8,538 nucleotides of DNA from Porphyromonas sp. (lineage in GTDB: Bacteria; Bacteroidota; Bacteroidia; Bacteroidales; Porphyromonadaceae). Both the position numbers and the translations under genes were made by a program. Below the pieces are notes generated by a model. It made no database searches. It saw only the letters and a list, made by a program, of their open reading frames with translations, and was not told the origin of the DNA. Below, one piece after another: positions 1-6,578 of this stretch (within the stretch, counting starts at the first letter, position 1; every line of letters starts with the position of its first letter). The stretch lies in assembly GCA_029983495.1 (NCBI GenBank), contig JASBZJ010000086.1, forward strand, positions 1 to 8,538, written 5' to 3'.

Positions 1-1
1 A

Positions 2-844
2 CTTTGGCTTGGCGAACGTATTACCGATAAGGGGATTGGTAATGGTATTTCGTTTATCATCTTGGTTGGGATTATTGCGCGTCTGCCTCATGCATTAGTG
101 GCCGAGTTTGTATATCGAGTTGGTGATGCTGCTGGTGGTCTTGTTGCTTTCCTTGCTGAAATTGTTTTTCTTCTTTTTGTTTCTGCTGGTGCTATATTAC
201 TTGTTCAAGGCACTCGTAAGGTACCTGTTCAGTATGCAAAGCGTGTAGTAGGTAATAAGCAATTTGGAGGTGCAAGGCAATATATACCCTTAAAGGTTAA
301 CGCAGCCAATGTTATGCCTATTATTTTCGCTCAAGCAATCATGTTCCTCCCCGTATCGATTCTTGGTATGATGGGGCGTGGTGAAAATAGTGGCTTCATG
401 CGTGCTATGAGCGATATTTCGGGTTTCTGGTACAACTTTACATTCGCTATCCTCATTATTCTTTTCACCTATTTTTATACTGCTATTACTATCAATCCTA
501 CTCAAATGGCCGACGACCTTAAGCGCAATAATGGGTTTATACCTGGGGTGAAGCCAGGTCGTCCTACACGCGATTATATTGATGGTATTATGGATCGAAT
601 TACGTTGCCTGGTGCTATATTCTTAGCAATTGTAGCCATAATGCCTGCTTTTGCACGTATTCTGGGTATATCACCTGCCTTTTCTCAATTCTTTGGAGGT
701 ACTTCGCTTCTCATCCTTGTGGGTGTAGTACTCGATACCTTACAACAGATAGAAAGCCACTTATTGATGCGCCATTACGATGGATTACTTAAGAGTGGTA
801 GAATTAAAGGTAGAACAGGAGCAATTGGTGGAATGACCTATTAA
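2..844 (+). CDS. secY: Preprotein translocase subunit SecY (5' partial)
   Basis: SecY is the central membrane channel of the Sec translocase; with SecE and SecG it passes unfolded preproteins across, and membrane proteins into, the inner membrane. The visible 280 residues are the C-terminal part of a protein that is usually about 440-450 residues, so the first third or so lies outside the window; the frame is open from base 2. Family landmarks in order are GERITDKGIGNGISF (residues 4-18 of the visible part), the cytosolic loop RKVPVQYAKR (72-81), IPLKVNAANVMPIIFA (95-110) starting a membrane segment, the SecA-contacting loop NNGFIPGVKPGRPT (176-189) and the last membrane segment running into LDTLQQIESHLLMRHYDG (244-261). 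Several long hydrophobic stretches lie between them. The gene ends 53 bases before map, without adk between them. Identity is certain. Confidence 0.97.
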   Translation, partial: LWLGERITDKGIGNGISFIILVGIIARLPHALVAEFVYRVGDAAGGLVAFLAEIVFLLFVSAGAILLVQGTRKVPVQYAKRVVGNKQFGGARQYIPLKVNAANVMPIIFAQAIMFLPVSILGMMGRGENSGFMRAMSDISGFWYNFTFAILIILFTYFYTAITINPTQMADDLKRNNGFIPGVKPGRPTRDYIDGIMDRITLPGAIFLAIVAIMPAFARILGISPAFSQFFGGTSLLILVGVVLDTLQQIESHLLMRHYDGLLKSGRIKGRTGAIGGMTY

Positions 845-897
845 TTGAGTACCCCGATCCATTTTGCCCAATAGCTAATTTCGAATGAACATAAACT

Positions 898-1689
898 ATG
901 ATAACGCTTAAGACAAGCGAAGAAATGGAGCTTATGCGCTTGGCCAACGACCTCGTTGGCCAAACGCTTGCCGAAGTCGCTAAGCTTATTGCTCCAGGTG
1001 TATCTACTAAGCAACTCGATAAAGTTGCTTACGACTACATTACAGATCATGGTGCTTATCCCGCTTTTTTAGGTTACGAAGGGTTCGAGGGTAGTATTTG
1101 CGCATCTATTAACGAAGAAATAGTTCATGGTATACCTCGTGCCAATAGATTTTTGGAAGATGGCGACATCATTTCAATTGATTGTGGTACAAAGCTGAAT
1201 GGCTTTACCGGCGACTCGGCTTATACCTTCGCCTGTGGTAATGTTAGTGATGAAAAACTAGCCTTGTTACGTACCACCAAGGAGTCGTTGTTCAAGGGGA
1301 TTGAACAGGCTCTTGCAGGTAACCGAGTGGGGCATATATCAAATGCCGTTCAGTTATATTGCGAATCGCACGGTTACACTGTTGTTCGTGAGTTAGAAGG
1401 TCATGGAATTGGTCGTGATATGCACGAATCGCCAGGGGTTCCTAATTACGGACGTAAAGGTACAGGTCCTATGCTACGCAATGGTATGTGCATTTGTATC
1501 GAACCTATGATAAATTTGGGATCTCGCCATGTAACATTCGACCGTAACGATGGTTGGACCGTTCGAACAAAGGATGGTAAGCCTAGTGCGCATTTTGAGC
1601 ATTGTATTGGCATTTGGCAAGGTAAGCCTCATATTTTATCATCATTCGATTATATTAAGGAGGTTCTTGGACCAGATAGAGAGTTTTAG
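898..1689 (+). CDS. map: Methionine aminopeptidase, type I
   Basis: This cytosolic metalloenzyme removes the initiator methionine from nascent proteins whose second residue is small. The 263-residue length fits a type I enzyme without an N-terminal extension. The five metal ligands of the pita-bread fold are visible: D95 (in SIDCG), D106 (in GDSAYTF), H169 (in EGHGIGR), E202 (in IEPMI) and E234 (in HFEHCIG). The substrate-contacting histidines H78 (in VHGIP) and H176 (in [11 protein letters not shown]) are also present, so the enzyme should be active. The start at 898 gives the normal type I N-terminus ([15 protein letters not shown]). It lies 53 bases after secY and only 4 bases before infA, which argues for cotranscription. 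Placement between secY and infA is usual for Bacteroidota spc/alpha clusters. Confidence 0.97.
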   Translation: MITLKTSEEMELMRLANDLVGQTLAEVAKLIAPGVSTKQLDKVAYDYITDHGAYPAFLGYEGFEGSICASINEEIVHGIPRANRFLEDGDIISIDCGTKLNGFTGDSAYTFACGNVSDEKLALLRTTKESLFKGIEQALAGNRVGHISNAVQLYCESHGYTVVRELEGHGIGRDMHESPGVPNYGRKGTGPMLRNGMCICIEPMINLGSRHVTFDRNDGWTVRTKDGKPSAHFEHCIGIWQGKPHILSSFDYIKEVLGPDREF

Positions 1690-1693
1690 TTTA

Positions 1694-1912
1694 ATGGCAA
1701 AACAAGTTGCAATAGAACAAGATGGAGTTATTCTTGAGGCACTATCCAATGCTATGTTTAAGGTGGAGCTTCAGAATGGTCATATAATAACCGCTCATAT
1801 TTCAGGGAAAATGCGTATGCACTATATTCGTATTCTTCCAGGGGATAAGGTTAAAGTCGAAATGTCGCCTTACGATTTAACAAAAGGTAGAATTTCGTAC
1901 AGGTACAAATAA
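1694..1912 (+). CDS. infA: Translation initiation factor IF-1
   Basis: IF-1 binds the A site of the 30S subunit and, with IF-2 and IF-3, directs initiator tRNA to the P site. The protein is 72 residues, the standard length, and is a single OB-fold: [17 protein letters not shown], then [20 protein letters not shown] (residues 22-41), then the core [20 protein letters not shown] (45-64) and the C-terminal RISYRYK. The frame is open upstream into map, but the ATG at 1694 gives the conserved N-terminus. The start is 4 bases after the map stop. An AAGGAGG inside map (1657-1663) is 30 bases upstream, too far to act as its ribosome binding site. Identity is certain. Confidence 0.97.
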   Translation: MAKQVAIEQDGVILEALSNAMFKVELQNGHIITAHISGKMRMHYIRILPGDKVKVEMSPYDLTKGRISYRYK

Positions 1913-1954
1913 TTCTACGGATATTACGTTTTATATAACGAAGCAAGATAGAAC

Positions 1955-2071
1955 ATGAAAGTTAGAGCATCAATTAAAAAGCGTTCGGAGGACTGCCAAT
2001 TGGTTCGTCGTAAAGGTCGCTTATACATAATCAGTAAAAAGAACCCTAAGTTTAAACAACGTCAGGGTTAA
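1955..2071 (+). CDS. rpmJ: 50S ribosomal protein L36, zinc-free form
   Basis: L36 is the smallest protein of the large ribosomal subunit and binds 23S rRNA. The 38-residue product starts MKVRASIKK and ends [10 protein letters not shown], both family signatures. The zinc-binding form of L36 carries three cysteines and a histidine; here only C14 remains. The other positions are S11, S27 and F33, so this is the cysteine-poor (C-) form that does not bind zinc, as is common in Bacteroidota. It sits 42 bases after infA and 49 bases before rpsM, the classic alpha-operon junction. Confidence 0.95.
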   Translation: MKVRASIKKRSEDCQLVRRKGRLYIISKKNPKFKQRQG

Positions 2072-2120
2072 TGCCTCTATGTCAACTAGTAAATAATAGC
2101 AAAGATCTAAAAACTTATAT

Positions 2121-2501
2121 ATGGCTATAAGAATTGTCGGCGTAGACTTACCACAGAATAAGAGAGGTGAGATCGCACTTACCTACATTTACGGGATTGG
2201 CCGTAGTACTGCTCAGAAGATTCTCGACGAGGCTGGCGTTGACCGCTCGTTAAAAGTTTCGGAGTGGAATGATGACCAAGCAGCTAAAATCCGCGAGGTA
2301 ATTGGCGCAAATTACAAAGTTGAGGGCGACTTGCGTAGCATTACTCAGCTCAACATTAAGCGCTTAATGGATATTGGATGCTATCGTGGAATTCGTCATC
2401 GCTCGGGGTTACCTGTGCGTGGGCAAAGTACTAAAAACAATGCTCGTACTCGTAAGGGTAAGAAGAAAACAGTTGCTAACAAGAAGAAAGCAACGAAGTA
2501 A
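2121..2501 (+). CDS. rpsM: 30S ribosomal protein S13
   Basis: S13 sits in the head of the small subunit, contacts the P-site tRNA through its C-terminal tail and bridges to the 50S subunit. The 126-residue length is normal. The N-terminus [15 protein letters not shown], the helix-hairpin-helix-like [14 protein letters not shown] (residues 22-35) and the family signature [20 protein letters not shown] (89-108) are all present. The tail is strongly basic ([18 protein letters not shown]), as expected for the tRNA-contacting extension. It is followed after 19 bases by rpsK. Confidence 0.97.
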   Translation: MAIRIVGVDLPQNKRGEIALTYIYGIGRSTAQKILDEAGVDRSLKVSEWNDDQAAKIREVIGANYKVEGDLRSITQLNIKRLMDIGCYRGIRHRSGLPVRGQSTKNNARTRKGKKKTVANKKKATK

Positions 2502-2520
2502 AGCCTGAAATTAATGTAAT

Positions 2521-2907
2521 ATGGCAAAGAAAACTGCAACAAAGACGAGAGTTGTGCGCGTAGAAGCCACTGGGCAAGCTCACATTCACTCTTCCTTTAA
2601 CAACATTATTGTATGTCTTACCAACAACGATGGTCAGGTTATCAGCTGGTCTAGTGCTGGTAAGATGGGGTTCCGTAGCTCGAAGAAAAATACTCCCTAT
2701 GCGGCACAACTTGCAGCTCAGGATGCTGCGAAAGTTGCTTATGGTTTAGGGTTACGTAAGGTAAAAGTTTTTGTTAAGGGTCCTGGGAATGGTCGTGAAT
2801 CCGCAATCCGTACTATCGATGCAAGCGGTATTCAAGTAACGGAAATTGTAGACGTTACTCCTATGCCTCATAATGGTTGCCGTCCTCCTAAACGACGCAA
2901 ACCGTAA
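2521..2907 (+). CDS. rpsK: 30S ribosomal protein S11
   Basis: S11 lies on the platform of the small subunit, beside S7 and S18 and near the mRNA exit site and the anti-Shine-Dalgarno end of 16S rRNA. The product has 128 residues. Landmarks are [18 protein letters not shown] (residues 21-38), [11 protein letters not shown] (87-97) and the conserved end [15 protein letters not shown] (114-128). The start follows rpsM by 19 bases. It is followed by the longest gap in the ribosomal cluster, which holds a structured candidate leader for rpsD. Confidence 0.97.
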   Translation: MAKKTATKTRVVRVEATGQAHIHSSFNNIIVCLTNNDGQVISWSSAGKMGFRSSKKNTPYAAQLAAQDAAKVAYGLGLRKVKVFVKGPGNGRESAIRTIDASGIQVTEIVDVTPMPHNGCRPPKRRKP

Positions 2908-2931
2908 TTTCGCATAACAACTATATTATTT

Positions 2932-3119
2932 ATTACCCCTTGTATGGGGTTAGGTAATCATTTTAATTTACATTTTTGTGTGAGTGAGCCTTCTAGAGTG
3001 CTGGCAATGTATAATGGTTTAGCTTTTTGCTCTTACTCTTACTTGTTTTCGTACGCTCTATCACTGCCTGGATGAGGTACAATGGCGAATATTTCTCTCA
3101 TAAGGAGACGCCCTCATTC
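2932..3119 (+). promoter_or_regulatory. Candidate structured rpsD leader RNA
   Basis: The 249-base gap between rpsK and rpsD holds several helices found by hand pairing. A hairpin joins ACCCC (2935-2939) to GGGGT (2946-2950), with competing outer arms ATTACC (2932-2937) and GGTAAT (2953-2958). A longer stem pairs 2980-2988 with 3032-3042 (nine pairs, a two-base bulge, two G-U pairs). From inside its loop, TAGAGTG (2994-3000) can pair with CGCTCTA (3054-3060), seven pairs with one G-U; this crosses the first stem and makes a pseudoknot. A third, jointed hairpin covers 3070-3119. S4 regulates its own synthesis through pseudoknotted mRNA sites in Escherichia coli and Bacillus subtilis, and I recall rpsD leader candidates proposed for Bacteroidia. 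An S4 binding role here is inference; no folding energy or alignment was computed. Confidence 0.45.
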
Positions 3120-3156
3120 CAGAATAGATTGCAACTCACAAAGTAATAACATTATT

Positions 3157-3762
3157 ATGGGTAGATATATTGGTCCCAAATCAAAAATCGCTCGTCGCTT
3201 CGGGGAAGCTATTTTTGGCCCCGATAAAGTATTGAGCAAAAAGAATTATCCTCCAGGTCAGCATGGTAATGGACGCCGTCGCAAACAAAGCGAGTATGCT
3301 CTTCAGCTTGCTGAAAAACAAAAAGCAAAGTTTACTTATGGTGTTTTAGAAAAACAGTTCCGGAACCTTTTCAAGGCAGCGCGTCGAGCAAAAGGTGTTA
3401 CCGGCGAAATTCTTCTTCAACTCCTCGAAAGCCGTTTGGATAATATTGTATTCCGTCTTGGAATAGCTCCAACTCGTGCAGCAGCTCGTCAGCTTGTTAC
3501 ACACAAACATATCATTGTAGATGGCGAGGTGGTAAATATCCCCTCATATATTGTTAAGCCGGGACAAATTGTTGGTGTTCGCGAACGCGATAAATCGATG
3601 CAAGTTATTAACGATAGCTTGGCTGGTTTTAATCACTCGAAGTATTCATGGCTAGCTTGGGATAATGCTTCTAAAGCCGGAAAATACCTCAATGTTCCCC
3701 AGCGCGATGAAATTCCAGAAAACATTAAGGAGCAACTCATCGTTGAACTTTATTCGAAATAA
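3157..3762 (+). CDS. rpsD: 30S ribosomal protein S4
   Basis: S4 is a primary 16S rRNA binding protein that nucleates assembly of the 30S body and helps maintain decoding accuracy; in many bacteria it also represses its own operon. The start at 3157 gives [20 protein letters not shown] and 201 residues, the usual Bacteroidales form. The frame stays open back to an ATG at 3082, but those 25 extra residues match nothing in S4 and overlap potential RNA structure. Visible landmarks are [20 protein letters not shown] (residues 28-47), the S4 RNA-binding domain [13 protein letters not shown] (about 90-102) with [20 protein letters not shown], and the conserved end [14 protein letters not shown]. It is 21 bases ahead of rpoA. 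Confidence 0.96.
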   Translation: MGRYIGPKSKIARRFGEAIFGPDKVLSKKNYPPGQHGNGRRRKQSEYALQLAEKQKAKFTYGVLEKQFRNLFKAARRAKGVTGEILLQLLESRLDNIVFRLGIAPTRAAARQLVTHKHIIVDGEVVNIPSYIVKPGQIVGVRERDKSMQVINDSLAGFNHSKYSWLAWDNASKAGKYLNVPQRDEIPENIKEQLIVELYSK

Positions 3763-3783
3763 TAGAACGATACTTTTACTAGC

Positions 3784-4776
3784 ATGGCAATATTAGCATT
3801 TCAGAAACCCGAGAATTTAGTTATGCTCGAAGGTAGGGATACCTTCACTGCACAATTCGAACTTAAACCGCTTGAACGCGGTTATAGCGATACCATTGGT
3901 AATGCACTGCGTCGTATACTTCTCTCTTCTATAGAGGGGTATGCAATTGCATCTATACGTATCAGCGGAGTAGATCATGAATTTGCTACTATTCCAGGCG
4001 TTATAGAAGATGTCACCAATATTATTCTCAACCTTAAAAAGGTTCGCATTAAGCCTATAGTTGAAGGTGCTACTGAAGAAGAAATCACCCTCAATGTTTC
4101 GGGCCGTGATGCTTTCCGCGCAGGCGACCTTAACGAAAAACTTACTAGTTTTAAGGTCGTTAACGAGGACCTCGTGATATGTCAACTCGGTAAAACAGCT
4201 TCCTTTGCTATAAACATACGCATTAATAAGGGAAGAGGTTATGTACCTGCAGAAGAAAATGCCCGTGAGGGCGACCCCATCAACACAATACCTATCGACT
4301 CGATTTATACACCAATTCGTAAGGTAATGTACAAACATGAGGACTTCCGCGTACAACAGCGTACCGACTACGAAAAACTTACTATTGGCATAACAACCGA
4401 TGGCACAATTGATCCTAAAAAGGCGATGCACGATGCCGCTTCTATTCTTATTGATCTTTTTAATTTGTTTATCGATGATCGTAAGCTTGAAGTACTAAAG
4501 GTTGAAGAGGACGAGAATAAACAGGATCTTGACGCACACATGCGTGGTATGCAACAATTGTTACTTACACCGATTGAAGAAACTGAACTTTCAGTTCGAG
4601 CTCGTAACTGCTTAACTTCGAATGGTCTAAAGACTATTGCAGACCTCGTTTCGCGTGATAAGGACGACTTGTTGAAGTTTAGAAACTTTGGCTCGAAAAC
4701 CTCGGATGAAGTTACCGAGTTCCTCGAACAAAATAATCTCGACTTCAATACTGACATATCGAAGTATAACCTCTGA
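3784..4776 (+). CDS. rpoA: DNA-directed RNA polymerase subunit alpha
   Basis: The alpha dimer is the scaffold on which beta and beta' assemble, and its C-terminal domain contacts promoter DNA and activators. The protein is 330 residues, a normal length. The N-terminal dimerisation domain covers about residues 1-235, with ERGYSDTIGNALRRILLSS (31-49) as its core signature. An acidic, flexible linker follows (EEDENKQDLD, 241-250). The C-terminal domain covers about 262-325, with helix-hairpin-helix features in LSVRARNCL (269-277) and LKFRNFGSKTSDEV (297-310). R272 aligns with the DNA-contacting R265 of E. coli. It follows rpsD by 21 bases and precedes rplQ by 23 bases, the conserved alpha-operon order. 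Confidence 0.98.
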   Translation: MAILAFQKPENLVMLEGRDTFTAQFELKPLERGYSDTIGNALRRILLSSIEGYAIASIRISGVDHEFATIPGVIEDVTNIILNLKKVRIKPIVEGATEEEITLNVSGRDAFRAGDLNEKLTSFKVVNEDLVICQLGKTASFAINIRINKGRGYVPAEENAREGDPINTIPIDSIYTPIRKVMYKHEDFRVQQRTDYEKLTIGITTDGTIDPKKAMHDAASILIDLFNLFIDDRKLEVLKVEEDENKQDLDAHMRGMQQLLLTPIEETELSVRARNCLTSNGLKTIADLVSRDKDDLLKFRNFGSKTSDEVTEFLEQNNLDFNTDISKYNL

Positions 4777-4799
4777 TAATTTAGAACAATACCTCTACA

Positions 4800-5330
4800 A
4801 TGAGACATAATAAGAAATTTAACCACCTTAGTCGCACCTCGGCACATCGTAAGGCATTACTTGCCAATATGACAGTGTCGCTTATTATGCATAAGCGTAT
4901 TAAAACAACGCTAGCTAAGGCTAAGGCACTACGAGTATATGTAGAACCTATTATTACACGAGCTAAAGAGAATACCGACCATGCCCATCGTATGGTTTTT
5001 AGCGACCTCCAAAATAAGGAAGCTGTTAAGGAACTCTTTGGTACGGTAATGCCTAAAGTTGGAGACCGCCCAGGTGGTTATACCCGTATACTTAAAACGG
5101 GATTCCGCTTAGGAGACAATGCTCAAACCTGTATTATTGAGCTTGTTGACTTTAACGAAGAATGGCTCGGCTCTAGCAAAAAGACAGATTCTACTGCTGG
5201 GGGTAAAAAGACCCGACGCACCCGCCGTAGCAGTGGTAAGAAAACTCTGGATGAAGCTCCTAAGACTGTTGATGCAGAAAAAACTGCTAACCGCGAGTCC
5301 AACGCTTCAGCCGATAGTATCGATAAGTAA
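4800..5330 (+). CDS. rplQ: 50S ribosomal protein L17 with C-terminal extension
   Basis: L17 binds 23S rRNA near the peptide exit tunnel. The conserved domain occupies about residues 1-120: [20 protein letters not shown] at the start, then [24 protein letters not shown] and [17 protein letters not shown]. At 176 residues it is longer than the roughly 120-130 of E. coli L17. The last 50 or so residues are low in complexity, first basic ([13 protein letters not shown]) and then acidic and polar, ending ASADSIDK; extended L17 proteins are typical of Bacteroidota. It is the last gene of the ribosomal cluster; hairpins that should end transcription follow immediately. Confidence 0.96.
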   Translation: MRHNKKFNHLSRTSAHRKALLANMTVSLIMHKRIKTTLAKAKALRVYVEPIITRAKENTDHAHRMVFSDLQNKEAVKELFGTVMPKVGDRPGGYTRILKTGFRLGDNAQTCIIELVDFNEEWLGSSKKTDSTAGGKKTRRTRRSSGKKTLDEAPKTVDAEKTANRESNASADSIDK

Positions 5331-5332
5331 TT

Positions 5333-5384
5333 AATTCAAGTGAATAAGGGGGAGGCTAGTATTTTGCTAGTCGCCCCTTGAATT
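5333..5384 (+). terminator. Terminator-like hairpin after rplQ
   Basis: Two bases after the rplQ stop, AATTCAAG (5333-5340) is a perfect inverted repeat of CTTGAATT (5377-5384). Nested or competing with it, AAGGGG (5346-5351) pairs with CCCCTT (5374-5379) and GGCTAG (5354-5359) pairs with CTAGTC (5367-5372, one G-T pair) around the loop TATTTTG. The bases after it (ATTTATTA) are AT-rich but lack a clear T run, so termination here may be partial. The structure could also protect the 3' end of the transcript. Confidence 0.55.
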
Positions 5385-5429
5385 ATTTATTATGAACCGA
5401 TGCCTAACATTTAGTTCCTTGTTTTCAGT

Positions 5430-5453
5430 GGCAAGTTGTTAATTCATCTTGCC
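5430..5453 (+). other. Small hairpin between the two terminators
   Basis: GGCAAG (5430-5435) pairs perfectly with CTTGCC (5448-5453) over a 12-base loop. No T run follows. It lies between the rplQ hairpin and the strong terminator; its function is unknown and chance is possible. Confidence 0.25.
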
Positions 5454-5462
5454 GTTTGGGTA

Positions 5463-5495
5463 GGGGAATAAGCTTTTAAAGCTTGTTCCCCTTTT
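5463..5495 (+). terminator. Intrinsic terminator of the ribosomal cluster
   Basis: GGGGAATAAGCT (5463-5474) pairs with AGCTTGTTCCCC (5480-5491) as a 12-pair stem with one G-T pair and the five-base loop TTTAA, followed directly by TTTT (5492-5495). This has all parts of a rho-independent terminator for rightward transcription. It most likely ends the transcript of the secY-rplQ cluster and insulates the downstream lipoprotein gene. The mirrored side lacks a T run for the opposite strand. Confidence 0.8.
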
Positions 5496-5554
5496 CGGAG
5501 CTTGTCGTCGTGCAAAGGTCTCCTAATGCCAAGTTGTGTATTATCACAGGCTAT

Positions 5555-6154
5555 ATGAAGCGTATTAAATTTACATTTACTGTCATCGCTTGTCTCCTGA
5601 CAGCGTGTGCTCCTGTTATGACCAATTCAAATCCTCAGAGAAAGCTTGACTCAGAGATCACACGATTGGATAGTATTGCGATAATACTAGCTGAGATTAG
5701 AGCACTAGATCAAGGTATTAGAGACAACTCCAGTCTTTACTTCGCAAACAGTCGGGCTTTTAATCTTCATACTGATAGTCTCTGCTTCTCCAAAGCAATT
5801 TGGGTCATCGAGCGTTATGGGTATATCAACGATTTGGGAAAGTACAACGACTCTTTCGGATACCTATTGGAAGCCCTGCCCGCAGTGTTACTACATAATC
5901 CTCAAAGGCTGATAGAGCCACAGACTTGTGACCTATTGAAGCGAGAGGTGGAAGCAGGTAGACTACCTGCCGAATTTGTAGCCACCCTGCTTGATAAGTA
6001 TTATGTGATGAAAGAGAAACGCACATTATACTTTTCGGGGTTTCGAAAGTTTCTACAACAGCCCTACCCTCACAAGAGAGATCAGGCACTATCTGACAGT
6101 CTCAGACAAGATTTAGGACTACCAGTGCTTCCAGACAGCCTATTTGTATATTAG
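5555..6154 (+). CDS. Putative lipoprotein, possibly DUF6624-like
   Basis: The function is unknown. The start at 5555 gives a basic N-terminus (MKRIK), a short hydrophobic core and a lipobox LLTAC with the candidate lipidated cysteine at C18, so the 199-residue product is probably a lipoprotein on the periplasmic side or outer membrane. The frame is open back to 5483, but that extension begins inside the terminator hairpin and would bury the signal peptide. The mature part is soluble, with no other membrane segment. Its spaced pattern, LAEIRALDQGIR (residues 45-56), WVIERYGY (83-90), VLLHNP (111-116) and LLDKYYVMKEKRTLYFSGF (145-163), recalls DUF6624 proteins of Bacteroidota, but where I remember a YGTQ-like end this one has YFSG, so the match is tentative. 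Arginine is often AGA and leucine often CTA, unlike the CGT/CGC and CTT/TTA of the ribosomal genes. This suggests weak expression or separate ancestry. No clear promoter was found. Confidence 0.7.
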   Translation: MKRIKFTFTVIACLLTACAPVMTNSNPQRKLDSEITRLDSIAIILAEIRALDQGIRDNSSLYFANSRAFNLHTDSLCFSKAIWVIERYGYINDLGKYNDSFGYLLEALPAVLLHNPQRLIEPQTCDLLKREVEAGRLPAEFVATLLDKYYVMKEKRTLYFSGFRKFLQQPYPHKRDQALSDSLRQDLGLPVLPDSLFVY

Positions 6155-6174
6155 TGCTATTGTTCTATCCATAT

Positions 6175-6312
6175 ATGAAACCTTTGAAAAATAAGGAGTA
6201 TGAGTTTAGTCCCCAAGGTGGAGAGGCTGAACGCCTGCTTCTTATTTCTCAAATGTCTCTACATGGTAACGGTTCCCAGAAAAATTCGTACCTTTGCCCA
6301 ACAAAATGGTAA
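6175..6312 (+). CDS. Possible small ORF or gene remnant
   Basis: This 45-codon frame begins 20 bases after the lipoprotein gene. It reads MKPLKNKEYEFSPQGGEAER, then LLLISQMSLHGNGSQKNSYL and CPTKW. The first 30 residues look protein-like (charged, then an amphipathic hydrophobic run), while the end crosses a promoter-like TACCTTTG element. It may be a truncated 5' end of an old gene or a chance frame. I do not recognise the sequence. Confidence 0.2.
   Translation: MKPLKNKEYEFSPQGGEAERLLLISQMSLHGNGSQKNSYLCPTKW
6289..6296 (+). promoter_or_regulatory. Promoter-like -7 element, TACCTTTG
   Basis: TACCTTTG matches the Bacteroidota -7 consensus TAnnTTTG exactly. The -33 region about 19-22 bases upstream is poor (ATGG or TGGT at 6263-6267). 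If it is used, transcription would start near 6302-6304 and run through the structured segment at 6322-6374 towards greA. It is the best candidate promoter for greA and the HIT gene, but would leave an untranslated leader of about 275 bases. Confidence 0.45.
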
Positions 6313-6578
6313 GAGTTGGACGCCTATCACGATTGCTGGTGGCGCCACTTTTGTTTTATTAGAAAAAGATAGGCTTCATGCCTTTGCTTGGCTCTTTCTT
6401 GCTGATAATCGTTTGGCAGTTTGAACATTGCCCTGATTTTCTGAGAGTTTGGGTGTTTGCTTTTATAAAGGGTGACGTAGCTGTTGCCCACAAGAGCAAT
6501 GGTTGTGGAGTTGAAAGGAAAAGGATAAACTTAATAGAGGTAGCTACTATCCCATCACAATAAAAGTAGCCTAATGGT
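6313..6578 (+). other. Gene-poor leader-like stretch before greA
   Basis: From the end of the 45-codon frame to greA there is no confident gene. GCCTATC (6322-6328) is a perfect inverted repeat of GATAGGC (6368-6374), and it encloses the 10-base palindrome GTGGCGCCAC (6339-6348). CCACAA (6488-6493) pairs with TTGTGG (6503-6508). A 61-codon frame (6378-6563) starts MPLLGSFLLIIVWQFEHC with one possible membrane segment. It is in the same frame as an ATG at 6306 whose 18-codon run ends in TAG at 6360-6362. The stretch could be a structured greA leader, a small RNA gene or a decayed small membrane-protein gene. The sequence alone does not decide. Confidence 0.35.

Noticed and set aside
1657..1663. 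AAGGAGG that looks like a strong ribosome binding site for infA
   Set aside because: It is 30 bases before the infA ATG and codes for Lys-Glu-Val in the map tail; an in-frame TTG at 1667 is too close and would add residues foreign to IF-1.
3082..3156. 25-residue N-terminal extension of S4
   Set aside because: It has no S4-like sequence, and the start at 3157 gives the standard 201-residue protein; the stretch is better explained as leader RNA.
3817..4431. 204-codon open frame on the minus strand inside rpoA
   Set aside because: It is fully antisense to a certain gene, with no recognisable domain or promoter.
5512..5520. Minus-strand promoter-like GACCTTTGC
   Set aside because: It has G instead of T at the first consensus base, no evident -33 partner was checked as convincing, and there is no gene to its left on the minus strand.
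5483..5554. Upstream start for the lipoprotein gene
   Set aside because: It lies in the terminator hairpin and would place 24 residues before a clear lipoprotein signal peptide.
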